DNA of 64,000 bases from Campylobacter showae CSUNSWCD (lineage in GTDB: Bacteria > Campylobacterota > Campylobacteria > Campylobacterales > Campylobacteraceae). The stretch spans positions 62,001-126,000 of the forward strand of contig NZ_AMZQ01000009.1 in the NCBI RefSeq assembly GCF_000313615.1, given 5' to 3'. The notes under the pieces were generated by a model. That model made no database searches. It worked only from the letters and a program-made list of their open reading frames with translations, and was not told where the DNA came from. Numbering within the stretch: the first letter of the stretch is position 1; each line of letters starts with the position of its first letter. This document shows positions 18,263 to 28,121 of the stretch, in pieces. The position numbers and the translations under genes are program-made.

Positions 18263-21223
18263 ATGAATCATCTTAAATTTTCTCTTGCCACTTTGCTTCT
18301 TTTGTCAAATTTAAATGCAAAAGAAGCCGAAGTCGAGCTAAAAGAAGTAACGGTTAGCGGCGAAGCGGAGGCGCAAAGCGATCCGCTACAAAAAAAGGTC
18401 GGCCAAAGCGTAAAAAGCTCCAAAGAACTGACTAAAACGCAAGTTTCTGATAACAAAGACCTAGTGCGATACGAAACTGGCATAACGACCGTGGAGGCCG
18501 GGCGTTTCGGCCAGAGCGGCTACGCAATAAGAGGCGTGGAAGAAAACCGCGTAGCTATCACGGTAGACGGCCTACATCAGGCTCAAACGCTAAGCTCGCA
18601 GGGTTTTAAAGAGCTATTTGAAGGATACGGAAACTTTAACAACACCCGCAACGGCGTAGAGTTTGAAACGCTAAAACAAGCCACCATCTCAAAAGGCGCA
18701 GACTCCGTTCGCACGGGCTCAGGCTCTCTGGGCGGCTCCGTGATGTTTGAAACAAAAGACGCAAGGGATCTTTTGCTGGATAAGGACTATTTTTACGGCT
18801 ACAAGGGCGGTTACAACACAGCCGATAACCAAACCATGCACTCGCATACCTTAGCCGGTAGGTTTAAGTGGTTTGACATCATGGCCGTACAAACCAAACG
18901 CAGACATCACGAAACGGAAAACTACGGCTACAAAGACTATGACGGCAGCGTGCTAGGTAGAACCAGAGAAAAGGCCGACCCGTACTACATCAAAAAGACG
19001 AGCAACCTCATTAAGCTAGGCTTCCAACCTCACGAGGAGCATAGATTTACATTTATGTCCGATACTTACAAAAATACCTCTAAAGGCAACGATCTCTCTT
19101 ATACGCTCACTCTTTCTAGTAACGCAGATGAAGTTATCGGCAGGGGCTTAAGACACAACGACGATATGATGGATAGGAAAAATCGCGCTTTTGCCTATGA
19201 AAATTTTAGTGAAACTCCGTTGTGGGATACGATGAAATTTACATACTCCAACCAAAAAATCAAATCTCGCGCCAGAACCGAAGAGCACTGCCAAGCAGGC
19301 GAAAACTGCCCTGAGATTTCAAACCCTATCGGACTTCAGGTTAAAAACAACAAAGTAGTCGATAAATATGGCGGCGAAGTAACCTTGCAAAGAACCCAAG
19401 AAGTAGATCCGCAGTACGGCGGGCTAATGTGGGTAAACAGACTCGTAGATAGCCAAGGAACCGTCCATGATCAGAAAAATTTTAGCATTAGTCAAAATGT
19501 CGGCAACACGTGGCTGGACTGCTCCGTATTTGACTGCTCCAAGCCTAATATCGACGTGCTAAAATACGACTACGCCACCGAGCAATACATAAAATCAACC
19601 GTCCCGCTAGATAAAAGCTACACCGACGCGCGAACAGGTAAGACGTTTAAACAAAGCTCAGAAAGCGGATATCTCATCACTCCGTACGGCAAAGGCTACA
19701 TAAGCCGCGACTGGAAAGAGCGAGATCTAGACACAAACACCAAGCAGTTTAACTTAGACTTTAATAAATACGCCAAAACCGGCGACGTAGAGCACGATAT
19801 CGCATACGGACTAAGCTTTGCTAAAACCGAAAAATCCATGACAAATAAGCAAGGCTACGATACCACAAGCAACCAATGGTGGGCGCCTAAGACTCTAGGT
19901 ACGGATTTTACCGGTACGCCGTATACGTGCGAAAACGCGCCGCTAACGCTACTTTACGCGCTTTGCCCTAGAACCGAACCGCTCACGTCGTTTTTAATCC
20001 CCGTTAAAACAAAAGAAGGCGCACTATACCTCAACGACGATATGCGCGTAAACGACTGGTTGGGGATAAATTTAGGCTACCGCTACGACAAGATAAAATA
20101 TAAACCAAACTACATCCCGGGCTCTACGCCTAAAATCCCGGACGATATGGTGCTAGGTCTTTTCGTACCGTATAATCCTAGCCCAGAGCCAAAATGGTGG
20201 GACTACGCAGATAGAGACGAGTGGAAAATAGCCCACGACGCATGGAAGCAAGAAGCGCCAAACAACGCGCTAGCAAATATAAAATACATCGCTAGGGATA
20301 AAAAATTTACGAATAGCTCTTATGCTATCGGAGCCGACATCGATCCGCTGGATTACTTTAGAGTGCAGCTAAAATACTCCAAAGGCTTTAGAGCACCGAC
20401 CACAGACGAACTATATCTAGCGTTTAAGCATCCTGATTTTACCATCCAACCAAACCCGGATCTAAAACCTGAAATAGCTAAAACAAAAGAGCTTGCATTG
20501 ACGCTACATGAGGATAAAAGCTTTATAACCACTAGCTTTTTTGAGACCAAATACGATAACTTTATCGACCTAATCTCTCTAGGCACTAAAAGCTATGCCA
20601 CGGGCGGCGGCGGAAATACCATACCTTTTGCGCTATACGGCAACGTAAACCGCAGCAAGGCTACCGTACGCGGCTTTGAGATAAACTCTATGTTGCATTT
20701 TGGTCAAATTTCAGACGCGCTAGAGGGCTTTCACGCTAGCTACAAGCTAACGATGCAAAAAGGCAGAGTACAAACGGGTAACGACGGCAAAGTACCGATG
20801 AACGCAATCCAGCCGACCACTGCGATCTATGGTCTAGGATACGCAAGCCCGGCGGATAAATTCGGCGCCGACATCTACGTAACTAACGTCGCATCTAAAA
20901 AAGCAAAAGACACCTATAATATGTTCTGGCGCCTAGACACCGACCCATACGGCAACCCGTACAATACAAACAGCCACTCTAAATGGCGAAGCAACGCCTA
21001 CACCCTAGTAGATGTCGTAACTTACGTGCGCCCGATTAAAAATTTGACGTTTAGACTGGGCGTTTACAACCTAACCAACGAAAAATACATCACTTGGGAC
21101 GCTGCGCGCTCCATAAGGCCGTTTGGCACCATGAACATGATCGATAGAACCACGGGACTAGGTATCAACCGCTTCTACTCTGCGGGAAGAAATTTCAGAC
21201 TAAACTGGGAATTTACGTTTTAA
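18263..21223 (+). CDS. TonB-dependent haem/haemoglobin/transferrin-type receptor
   Basis: Outer-membrane beta-barrel of 986 residues. A signal peptide (about 1-19, ending NLNA) is followed by a TonB-box-like ELKEVTVSG, a plug domain (about 55-170) with SGYAIRGVEENRVAITVDG and GSGSLGGSVMFETKD, and a barrel with FRAPTTDELYLAFKHPDF and a C-terminal aromatic end (WEFTF). These features belong to the haemoglobin/lactoferrin/transferrin receptor subfamily. The exact ligand cannot be read from sequence. Cys pairs in extracellular loops (EHCQAGENC) are present. It lies between genes that are adjacent in C. jejuni as I recall, so it is probably an insertion, and it ends in its own terminator. Confidence 0.85.
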   Translation: MNHLKFSLATLLLLSNLNAKEAEVELKEVTVSGEAEAQSDPLQKKVGQSVKSSKELTKTQVSDNKDLVRYETGITTVEAGRFGQSGYAIRGVEENRVAITVDGLHQAQTLSSQGFKELFEGYGNFNNTRNGVEFETLKQATISKGADSVRTGSGSLGGSVMFETKDARDLLLDKDYFYGYKGGYNTADNQTMHSHTLAGRFKWFDIMAVQTKRRHHETENYGYKDYDGSVLGRTREKADPYYIKKTSNLIKLGFQPHEEHRFTFMSDTYKNTSKGNDLSYTLTLSSNADEVIGRGLRHNDDMMDRKNRAFAYENFSETPLWDTMKFTYSNQKIKSRARTEEHCQAGENCPEISNPIGLQVKNNKVVDKYGGEVTLQRTQEVDPQYGGLMWVNRLVDSQGTVHDQKNFSISQNVGNTWLDCSVFDCSKPNIDVLKYDYATEQYIKSTVPLDKSYTDARTGKTFKQSSESGYLITPYGKGYISRDWKERDLDTNTKQFNLDFNKYAKTGDVEHDIAYGLSFAKTEKSMTNKQGYDTTSNQWWAPKTLGTDFTGTPYTCENAPLTLLYALCPRTEPLTSFLIPVKTKEGALYLNDDMRVNDWLGINLGYRYDKIKYKPNYIPGSTPKIPDDMVLGLFVPYNPSPEPKWWDYADRDEWKIAHDAWKQEAPNNALANIKYIARDKKFTNSSYAIGADIDPLDYFRVQLKYSKGFRAPTTDELYLAFKHPDFTIQPNPDLKPEIAKTKELALTLHEDKSFITTSFFETKYDNFIDLISLGTKSYATGGGGNTIPFALYGNVNRSKATVRGFEINSMLHFGQISDALEGFHASYKLTMQKGRVQTGNDGKVPMNAIQPTTAIYGLGYASPADKFGADIYVTNVASKKAKDTYNMFWRLDTDPYGNPYNTNSHSKWRSNAYTLVDVVTYVRPIKNLTFRLGVYNLTNEKYITWDAARSIRPFGTMNMIDRTTGLGINRFYSAGRNFRLNWEFTF

Positions 21224-21238
21224 GCCGCATTCTTATTC

Positions 21239-21259
21239 AGACGGGCTCTTTGCCCGTCT
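21239..21259 (+). terminator. Rho-independent terminator of the TonB receptor gene
   Basis: Perfect 8-bp stem AGACGGGC/GCCCGTCT with a five-base loop, followed by CCTTGATTTTATTTTTAT. It lies 16 bases after the receptor stop codon. Confidence 0.85.
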
Positions 21260-21429
21260 CCTTGATTTTATTTTTATACATTTTTCACTTTTAAATTTGA
21301 CCGTAAATTTGAAGTTATAAAAATCGCCAAACCCAGATTGCTCCCGATTTGGCTTTACGCGAGAGTATTTAAATTTAGGCGCCGCAAAAAGCTAAATTTG
21401 CTCAAATTTGGCGCGTACGCTAAAGCGAA

Positions 21430-22302
21430 TTAAAAATTAAAACTAGTCTTGATCTTTAGAAATTTATGTAGCACTTCCTCGTTTTCTTTTAACGCGGCGG
21501 CATAGACCGAGCGAGTGAGCTTAAATTTAGCGATATTTATCTCAAATAGTCTGCCGTTTTTTAGCTCGTTTTCGATCAAAAATCTCGGCAAAAACGCCAC
21601 GTACGTATCGGCATGGTTTGACGCCAACGCGCGACAGACCATTATCGAGCCGTCTAGCGAATACGCCACGTCAAGCGCATGCGCGTCCACGCCGTGTTTT
21701 TGCAAGATATCATCCAGATAAGTTCGCGTCCTATCTTTGATAAATTTAAACTTGATAAGCTCCTCAGGCTTCACGCTTTCGGCGATTTTTTTATTTGAAA
21801 CCAAAATAAGCTCGTAGTCAAATAGCTTTTTAACGAGCAAGCTGCTATCAAGCGACTGCTCAAGGATGATTGCGATGTCGCTGCGGCGGTCTTTTAGGTA
21901 GTTTATGAGCTCGTTTTGCTCCTTTATCCTGATGTCTAGCTCGCTGCCTACGCTTTGCGAGATTTTATCCAGCAGTATCGAGATGACCGCTTCGGCGATG
22001 AGCTGCGTGGTGGCGATTACTAGCGGTAATTTGTCCGTTTTTATACGCGCCAACTCGTCTTTAAAGCGAAACATAGCGCTCTCAAACTGAGTACAAAGCT
22101 TATAAAATTTCTCGCCCTCGTGAGTTAGGACGATGCCGTTTTTCTTACGCATTATTAGCGTGGTTTGTAGCATCTCCTCGAGCTTTTTCATCTGCAAGGT
22201 GACTGCGGGCTGCGAGATACCTAGAGCCCTTGAAGCCTTTGAGAAACTTCTTTCTTTCACTATCTCCATAAAGGTATAAAATTTACTAAAATCATTGATC
22301 AT
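21430..22302 (-). CDS. LysR-family transcriptional regulator
   Basis: 290-residue DNA-binding regulator. The N-terminal winged helix-turn-helix contains RSFSKASRALGISQPAVTLQMKKLEE split over about 18-45, the LysR signature, followed by a linker helix and a substrate-binding domain (about 90-290). It converges on the TonB receptor gene and is divergent from the helicase gene with a 164-base gap, so it may control either its own promoter, the receptor or a distant target. The effector is unknown. Confidence 0.87.
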   Translation of the reverse strand: MINDFSKFYTFMEIVKERSFSKASRALGISQPAVTLQMKKLEEMLQTTLIMRKKNGIVLTHEGEKFYKLCTQFESAMFRFKDELARIKTDKLPLVIATTQLIAEAVISILLDKISQSVGSELDIRIKEQNELINYLKDRRSDIAIILEQSLDSSLLVKKLFDYELILVSNKKIAESVKPEELIKFKFIKDRTRTYLDDILQKHGVDAHALDVAYSLDGSIMVCRALASNHADTYVAFLPRFLIENELKNGRLFEINIAKFKLTRSVYAAALKENEEVLHKFLKIKTSFNF

Positions 22303-22466
22303 ATCGGGCTCCTTATTATTATATCAGCTTATAAAATCATCTTTTTAATATTGTATTGATTTATATCTGAAAACGCTCTTAATCAGACCCAAATTTAAAT
22401 CAGCGGCCATTTTTAAGCTTATTTTGTTAGAATTTAATCATTTTAATAAATAAAGCAGGAAATTTA

Positions 22467-24551
22467 ATGCCCGATTTACTAGACGAACTCAACGAAAGCC
22501 AGCGCGAGGCGGCCTCGCATACCGACGGAGCGATGCTGATTTTAGCCGGGGCCGGCAGCGGTAAAACCAAAACCATCACCACTCGCCTAGCCTATCTCAT
22601 AAGCAAGCTTGGCATCCCGCCGTCAAATACCTTAACGCTAACCTTCACCAACAAAGCCGCAAGCGAAATGCGAACCCGCGCGCTAAAAATGCTAGGCGAC
22701 GCAGGTAAAAATTTCACTCCGCTGCTTTGCACTTTCCACAAATTCGGGCTTTTGTTTTTGAAATTTTACATCGACCGCCTAAAGCGCAAAAACAACTTCG
22801 TAATCATCGACACGGACGATAAAAAGCGTATCTTAAAAGGCTTTGAGGGCGATATCCCGACCTCGGTGCTAGCTAGCGAGATCTCAAATTTTAAAAACTC
22901 GCTTTTAAGCGTAGAAGAGGTACTAAATCACGGCGGCATGTTTGCAAACGGGCACAATTTCAAAGACGGCTACCACGCAAAGCTGGCAAATATCTACAAA
23001 CTCTACGAGGAGTACTTGGCGGCAAACAACCTCGTGGATTTTGACGACCTGCTCTGCCTTAGCTATAAAATTTTAGACGAGGACGACGCTCTAGCGCGCG
23101 AGATCTCGCGCAGGTACGCCTACGTGATGGTGGACGAGTATCAAGACACCAACGACTTGCAGTACAAGCTCCTACGCAAACTCTGCCTAACGCACGAAAA
23201 TATCGCGGTCGTTGGCGACGATGATCAGAGTATCTACGGCTGGCGCGGCGCAAAAATCGAAAATATATTAAATTTCAAAGATCAGTTTAAAGACGCAAAA
23301 GTCATAAGACTAGAGCAAAACTACCGCTCAACGAGTCAAATTTTACGCGCAGCAAACGAGCTCATCGATCACAACAGAAACCGCCTCGGCAAAGAGCTAA
23401 AAAGTACCAAAGAAGGCGGCGAGGACGTCGCGCTAATGGAATCAGACGACGAAACGATGGAGAGCCTAAAGGTAGCCAAACGCATCAAAAAGCTGCTTGA
23501 TAGCGGCGCGCAGGCTAGCGATATCGCAATCTTGTACCGCATAAACGCCCTCTCCCGCTCGCTCGAAGAAGGTCTAACCAAAGAAAAAATCCCGTACAAA
23601 ATGGTCGGCGGAGTTAAATTCTACGAGCGTGCCGAGGTCAAGGACGTCATCAGCTACCTAAGGCTAGTCGCGAACGAAAACGACGACTTCTCGCTAAAGC
23701 GCGTCATCAACCGCCCAAAACGCGGCCTAGGCAAAGTAAGCCTCGCAAAGATCGAAAAGATCGCCTTTGAGCATAAATTTTCGCTATTTGAAGCGATATC
23801 TAGCCTGGACGAAAACGACAAGGATCTAAGCAAAAAGATCGTCTCAAGCCTTGGCGAATTTGCGGCAAATTTAAGAGAGCTAAAAGAGTGCGACTCGCCC
23901 TATGAGCTAGTGGATAAACTAGAAGCCAAATTCGGCATCAAAAAATACTACGAGAGCTTGCCTGACGGCGCCGAGCGCGTGGCGAACATAGACGAGTTTT
24001 ACGCTACGATCAAGGATCAAATCAAGCAAAACCCAAGCTTTTCTATCGAGGAGTTTTTAAACGAGATCGCGCTGCAAAGCGAGCAGGATAATATCGGCGG
24101 CGAGGCAATCTCGATCATGAGCATCCACGCTAGCAAAGGCCTTGAGTTCGAGCATCTTTTCGTTATCGGGCTTGAGGAAGGGTTCTTCCCGCTCCTTGGC
24201 GACGGCAGCGACATCGAGGAGGAGCGACGACTAGCCTACGTCGCCATCACCCGCGCTAAAAAAACGCTAACGCTAAGCTTTGTAAATTCGCGCTTTTACA
24301 AAGGTCAGCGAACGAGGCTAGAAAAGAGCAGATTTTTAAGCGAGGCCGGCGTTTGCAGCGGTAGCCTCATCATCCAGACGCAAACGCAGACCGCCGGCGA
24401 ATACAAAAAAGGCGACCTCGTCAAGCATAAAATTTTTGGCATCGGGCGCGTGACGGCGGTAACGAAGATCAAAAAAGAGCTAAAACTAACGATAAATTTC
24501 GGCGGAATCAGCCGTGAGATAATGTCTAGCTTCGTCGAAAAAGCGGTGTAA
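22467..24551 (+). CDS. UvrD/PcrA/Rep-family DNA helicase
   Basis: Superfamily 1A 3'-5' helicase of 694 residues. Visible motifs are the Q motif LNESQREAA, Walker A LAGAGSGKTKTIT (about 25-37), motif Ia LTFTNKAASEMR, Walker B MVDEYQDTN, motif III VGDDDQSIYGWRGA, motif IV EQNYRST, motif V SIHASKGLEFEHLFV and motif VI YVAITRAKK. A C-terminal Tudor-like tail (KGDLVKHKIFGIGRVTAV) may contact RNA polymerase as in PcrA. It is the homologue of the C. jejuni helicase next to truB. Confidence 0.93.
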   Translation: MPDLLDELNESQREAASHTDGAMLILAGAGSGKTKTITTRLAYLISKLGIPPSNTLTLTFTNKAASEMRTRALKMLGDAGKNFTPLLCTFHKFGLLFLKFYIDRLKRKNNFVIIDTDDKKRILKGFEGDIPTSVLASEISNFKNSLLSVEEVLNHGGMFANGHNFKDGYHAKLANIYKLYEEYLAANNLVDFDDLLCLSYKILDEDDALAREISRRYAYVMVDEYQDTNDLQYKLLRKLCLTHENIAVVGDDDQSIYGWRGAKIENILNFKDQFKDAKVIRLEQNYRSTSQILRAANELIDHNRNRLGKELKSTKEGGEDVALMESDDETMESLKVAKRIKKLLDSGAQASDIAILYRINALSRSLEEGLTKEKIPYKMVGGVKFYERAEVKDVISYLRLVANENDDFSLKRVINRPKRGLGKVSLAKIEKIAFEHKFSLFEAISSLDENDKDLSKKIVSSLGEFAANLRELKECDSPYELVDKLEAKFGIKKYYESLPDGAERVANIDEFYATIKDQIKQNPSFSIEEFLNEIALQSEQDNIGGEAISIMSIHASKGLEFEHLFVIGLEEGFFPLLGDGSDIEEERRLAYVAITRAKKTLTLSFVNSRFYKGQRTRLEKSRFLSEAGVCSGSLIIQTQTQTAGEYKKGDLVKHKIFGIGRVTAVTKIKKELKLTINFGGISREIMSSFVEKAV

Positions 24552-24686
24552 AATGGGTAAATTTGAGGCTAGTCGCGCCAAATGCGGCGTTAAATTTGAT
24601 CAAATTTATGCGCTCAAATTTGACGCTCTATGCTTAAATTTAAAAAGCAACGCAAATTTAACGCAACCTCCAAAGGTCAAATTTAA

Positions 24687-25508
24687 ATGAACGCGCTTTT
24701 TGTCGCAAACAAGCCAGCTGGCATAAGCTCAAATCATTTTTTAAGCAGGCTAAAGCGTAAATACGGCGTCAAAAAAGCGGGCTTTTCCGGCACGCTTGAT
24801 CCATTTGCCAGCGGTTGCCTCATCGTGGCTCTGGGCAATCACACGCGGCTTTTTAACTACATAGATAAAACGCCCAAAATTTACGAAGCGACCATGTGGC
24901 TGGGTGCAACTAGCGCTAGCTTAGACAACGAAAACATCGAGGAAATCCAGCTTTGTCCGCCGTTAAATTTAGCCGACATAAAAGCGGCGCTAGCCGAGCT
25001 AAAAGGCGAGATCGCCTACGTACCGCCCAAATTTAGCGCCAAGCACATAGACGGCAAGCGCGCCTATGAGCTAGCAAGAGCTGGCGAGGAGTTTGAGCTA
25101 AAAAGCCAAACGATGAACGTTTTTGATGTAAATTTGACTGCGTATATGCATCCTTTTTTGAGCTTTCGCATTAGCGTTAGCGAGGGCTCGTACGTGCGCT
25201 CGTATGCTCAAATTTTAGCCGCAAAGCTTGGCGTAAAAGCAACTCTAAGCGCGCTAAAACGCGTGAGCGAAGGTAAATTTATTTACGAAAACGAGCGATT
25301 TTTAAATCCGCTTGATTTTATCTCATTGCCGCGAAACGAATATCTAGGCGACCCCGCAGACGTAATGCTGGGCAAAAAACTGAGCGCCGAGGGGCTAAAA
25401 TTTGGCGCCGAGGGGCTATATTTAATAAACTTTGATGAATTTTTTAGTATCATTGAAATCAAAGACGAAACCGTAACATATAAACTAAATAAGGTCGAAA
25501 AATGCTAA
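24687..25508 (+). CDS. truB: tRNA pseudouridine-55 synthase
   Basis: Converts U55 in the T-loop of tRNAs to pseudouridine. The 273 residues contain the active-site box [19 protein letters not shown] with the catalytic Asp near 38, and [16 protein letters not shown] boxes further on. The end overlaps csrA by seven bases. The 135-base gap upstream holds about eight copies of AAATTTG/CAAATTT and no gene. Confidence 0.94.
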   Translation: MNALFVANKPAGISSNHFLSRLKRKYGVKKAGFSGTLDPFASGCLIVALGNHTRLFNYIDKTPKIYEATMWLGATSASLDNENIEEIQLCPPLNLADIKAALAELKGEIAYVPPKFSAKHIDGKRAYELARAGEEFELKSQTMNVFDVNLTAYMHPFLSFRISVSEGSYVRSYAQILAAKLGVKATLSALKRVSEGKFIYENERFLNPLDFISLPRNEYLGDPADVMLGKKLSAEGLKFGAEGLYLINFDEFFSIIEIKDETVTYKLNKVEKC

Positions 25509-25732
25509 TACTCGCAAGAAAAGAAGACGAAAGCATAATGCTGGGAAACGATATCAAAATCACGGTTGTAGGCATCTCAAAAGGCGGCGTAAAAATCGGC
25601 ATCGACGCGCCTAAAAATATGATGATCCTGCGCTCGGAGCTAGTAGAAGACGTAGCGGCGGAAAACAAACAAGCCCTAAACGGCGCGGGCGAAGCGAGCC
25701 TAAAAGAGCTCAGCGATAAAATCGTAAAATAA
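25502..25732 (+). CDS. csrA: Carbon storage regulator CsrA
   Basis: 76-residue RNA-binding dimer that represses translation by binding GGA motifs; in Campylobacter it works with FliW on flagellin. The sequence [34 protein letters not shown] is canonical. The start overlaps truB and the stop overlaps ispE (TAATG), so translation is coupled. Confidence 0.96.
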   Translation: MLILARKEDESIMLGNDIKITVVGISKGGVKIGIDAPKNMMILRSELVEDVAAENKQALNGAGEASLKELSDKIVK

Positions 25733-26475
25733 TGAAAAGCTACGCGAAAATCAACTCCTTTTTAAAGATCGTCGGCACTCGCGGCAACTACCACGAGATC
25801 GTCTCTCGCTTTGTTTTGCGGCGCGAGATTTACGACGAAATTTTCTTTGAAAAAGCGGACGGCTTCACGCTTGAGTGCGATAACGAAAATATCGAAAACA
25901 ATATCGTTTTAAAGGCCAAATTTGAGCTTGAAAAAGCGGGCTTTAAAAACGAGCTGGACGAGTTTTTCGTATCGCATAAAATCGTGATAAAAAAGCAAAT
26001 CCCGCTAGGCGCGGGTCTGGGCGGAGGCAGCTCAAACGCGGCTACGTTTTTAAAGATGGCAAACGAGGAGTTAAATCTAAAACTAACTCGCGAAAATTTG
26101 ATGAAAATAGGCGCAAATATCGGAGCGGACGTGGCGTTTTTCGCTAGCGATTTCGAGGCGGCAAATGTCGGCGGTATCGGCGAGATAATAAGCGAGTTTA
26201 AAGACGAAGTGTCCGCCATAGAAATTTTAACGCCTGACGTATTTTGCTCGACGCCCGCGGTTTACGGCGAATTTAGGGCAAATTTTATGGATAGTATCGA
26301 TGTAAATTTGGCGGTAAAAATGCGCGAAATGACGACTGCGCAGCTGCTGGAGCGATACGAAAATCACAAACTAAACGATCTTTTTGCGCCGTGTTTTAAA
26401 ATTTATCCGCAGATGGATAAATTTAGGGATTTTTTCCTAAGCGGTAGCGGCGCGAGCGTGTTTTTCTTAAAATAA
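25732..26475 (+). CDS. ispE: 4-diphosphocytidyl-2-C-methyl-D-erythritol kinase
   Basis: GHMP kinase of the non-mevalonate isoprenoid pathway, 247 residues. The ATP motif PLGAGLGGGSSNAATFL (about 86-102) and an N-terminal SYAKINSFLKI are diagnostic. It is somewhat shorter than the E. coli enzyme but typical of Campylobacter. Its first base overlaps the csrA stop codon. Confidence 0.94.
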   Translation: MKSYAKINSFLKIVGTRGNYHEIVSRFVLRREIYDEIFFEKADGFTLECDNENIENNIVLKAKFELEKAGFKNELDEFFVSHKIVIKKQIPLGAGLGGGSSNAATFLKMANEELNLKLTRENLMKIGANIGADVAFFASDFEAANVGGIGEIISEFKDEVSAIEILTPDVFCSTPAVYGEFRANFMDSIDVNLAVKMREMTTAQLLERYENHKLNDLFAPCFKIYPQMDKFRDFFLSGSGASVFFLK

Positions 26476-26486
26476 AAAGGTAAAAA

Positions 26487-26942
26487 ATGGGTAAGGATTT
26501 AGCCAAAAATAAAAAGGCTCTGTTTGACTTTAGCATCATCGAGACCTTCGAAGCGGGCATCGTGCTAAAGGGCAGCGAGGTAAAGGCTCTGCGGGCGGGC
26601 CGAGCAAATCTAAAAGATAGCTTCGCGCGCGTGATAAAGGGCGAGCTGTTTTTGCTAAACGCGCACATCAGCCATCTAAACACGACGCACTCGGCGTTTC
26701 GCCCGGACGAGCGAGCTCCGAGAAAACTACTGATGCACCGCAAGCAGATAGATAAAATTTTCGGTCAAGTCACGCAAGATGGCCTCACGCTAGTGGTTTT
26801 AGCGCTCTATCTAAACGATAAAAACATCGTAAAGGCGCGGGTTGCGCTAGCAAAAGGTAAAAACCTGCACGATAAGCGCGAGACGATAAAACGCAAAGAA
26901 GCCGACAAAGAAGCGCGCGCGGCGATGAAAAAATATGCTTAA
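26487..26942 (+). CDS. smpB: SsrA (tmRNA)-binding protein SmpB
   Basis: Partner of tmRNA in trans-translation. The 151 residues contain [21 protein letters not shown] and a basic C-terminal tail ([17 protein letters not shown]) that enters the ribosomal decoding centre. AAAAAGG precedes the start. The tmRNA gene itself is not in this window. Confidence 0.95.
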   Translation: MGKDLAKNKKALFDFSIIETFEAGIVLKGSEVKALRAGRANLKDSFARVIKGELFLLNAHISHLNTTHSAFRPDERAPRKLLMHRKQIDKIFGQVTQDGLTLVVLALYLNDKNIVKARVALAKGKNLHDKRETIKRKEADKEARAAMKKYA

Positions 26943-26951
26943 GGAAAATCG

Positions 26952-27164
26952 GTGCCGTACGTAAATATAAAAATCACAAAAGAAAAAGAAGCCGTAACTG
27001 CCGAGCAAAAGCGCGCGCTCATAGCCGGCGTAACGAAACTGCTGGGCGATACGCTAAAGCGCGACGCGAGCAGAACCGTCGTCGTGATAGAGGAAGTTAG
27101 TACTGACGACTACGGATTTGGCGGCGAAAGCATAACCGAACTAAGATCAAAACAAGGAAAATAA
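26952..27164 (+). CDS. 4-oxalocrotonate tautomerase-family protein
   Basis: 70 residues starting at GTG 26952 (AAGGAAAA upstream). After loss of the initiator Met, Pro becomes residue 1 (PYVNIKITK), the catalytic base of this family; Arg40 in SRTVVVIEEV corresponds to Arg39 of the classic enzyme, and YGFGG matches the GIGG turn. Arg11 of the classic enzyme is replaced by Lys. The natural substrate is unknown. Confidence 0.85.
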   Translation: MPYVNIKITKEKEAVTAEQKRALIAGVTKLLGDTLKRDASRTVVVIEEVSTDDYGFGGESITELRSKQGK

Positions 27165-27165
27165 T

Positions 27166-27780
27166 ATGAAAAAAACTATGAAGGCGATTTTGGCGGCTTT
27201 GGCCTGTGTGGTATTTCTAGCAGGCTGCGGCGAGGACGAGACGGCGAAGGCTCCCGTAAAGATAGAGGGCTATAAAACGGGCGAGGAGATCGCGCTAAAG
27301 AGCGTGTTTGGCAAAGACCTCACGCTAAAGCGCGTCGAAGGAGGATTTGTTATCAAGGGCGACGAGGATAAAATTTTGATGTTTGATATATTCGGCACGT
27401 TTTGTCCGCCGTGTCAAAAAGAAGCTCCCGATCTCACCAAATTTCAGATCGACAATCTAAACGATTTTACGATCGTGGGGCTAACGCACTTTGAAAACGT
27501 CACGAACGAGTACGTAGTAGAAAATTTCGCGCAAAAATACAACGCCTTTTACTTTATCTCAAACGACATAAAGACAAATGACAAGCTTTCGGCTCAAATT
27601 TTAGAGGATATAAAATACGAGCGACTCGAGAGCGTGCCGATAAAAATGGTGCTAAAAGGTGGCGTATATCAGGAGCTAACCGACGTAGATAGTGGAAAAT
27701 TCGGCGTGAAATACTACCTAGGCGGCATCCATCTAGACGCGATGACGAAGGATTTTGAGAGAATAAAAAATGCCCGCTAA
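27166..27780 (+). CDS. Thioredoxin-like periplasmic lipoprotein
   Basis: 204 residues with a signal peptide and lipobox (VVFLAGCGE, Cys near 20) and a thioredoxin-like domain with the motif FCPPCQKEAPDL near 80-91. It is probably an anchored TlpA/ResA-type disulfide reductase or oxidase of the periplasm. It begins two bases after the tautomerase stop and its end overlaps clpS by eleven bases. Confidence 0.83.
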   Translation: MKKTMKAILAALACVVFLAGCGEDETAKAPVKIEGYKTGEEIALKSVFGKDLTLKRVEGGFVIKGDEDKILMFDIFGTFCPPCQKEAPDLTKFQIDNLNDFTIVGLTHFENVTNEYVVENFAQKYNAFYFISNDIKTNDKLSAQILEDIKYERLESVPIKMVLKGGVYQELTDVDSGKFGVKYYLGGIHLDAMTKDFERIKNAR

Positions 27781-28081
27781 AACCGCCACCGAGCGGGAGC
27801 ACGGCATAGACGTAAAGGAAAAACCGGAATTTCCGCGTAAATTTAAGGTTGTTTTACTAAACGACGACGTTACGAGTATGGATTTCGTCGTGAGCGTGCT
27901 GGTCGAGATTTTTCACCATACAGCCCAAAGCGCGGTAACGGTGATGTTAAAAATCCACAACGAAGGCAGCGGAGTGGCGGGCATCTACAATAAAGAGATC
28001 GCCCAAACCAAACAAAACCAAACGCTAAAAGCCGCCGCCGCCGCGGGCTACCCGCTAAAGGCCGTCGTCGAGGAAGAATAG
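27770..28081 (+). CDS. clpS: ClpS adaptor protein
   Basis: Delivers N-degron proteins to ClpAP. The 103 residues include the binding-pocket signature LLNDDVTSMDFVVSVL and a C-terminal domain that contacts ClpA. It is immediately upstream of clpA, which confirms the role. Confidence 0.94.
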   Translation: MPAKTATEREHGIDVKEKPEFPRKFKVVLLNDDVTSMDFVVSVLVEIFHHTAQSAVTVMLKIHNEGSGVAGIYNKEIAQTKQNQTLKAAAAAGYPLKAVVEEE

Positions 28082-28121
28082 GCCGCAAAAATGGGCGCGC
28101 AAAAGGCGCAAAGAGGAGGAA

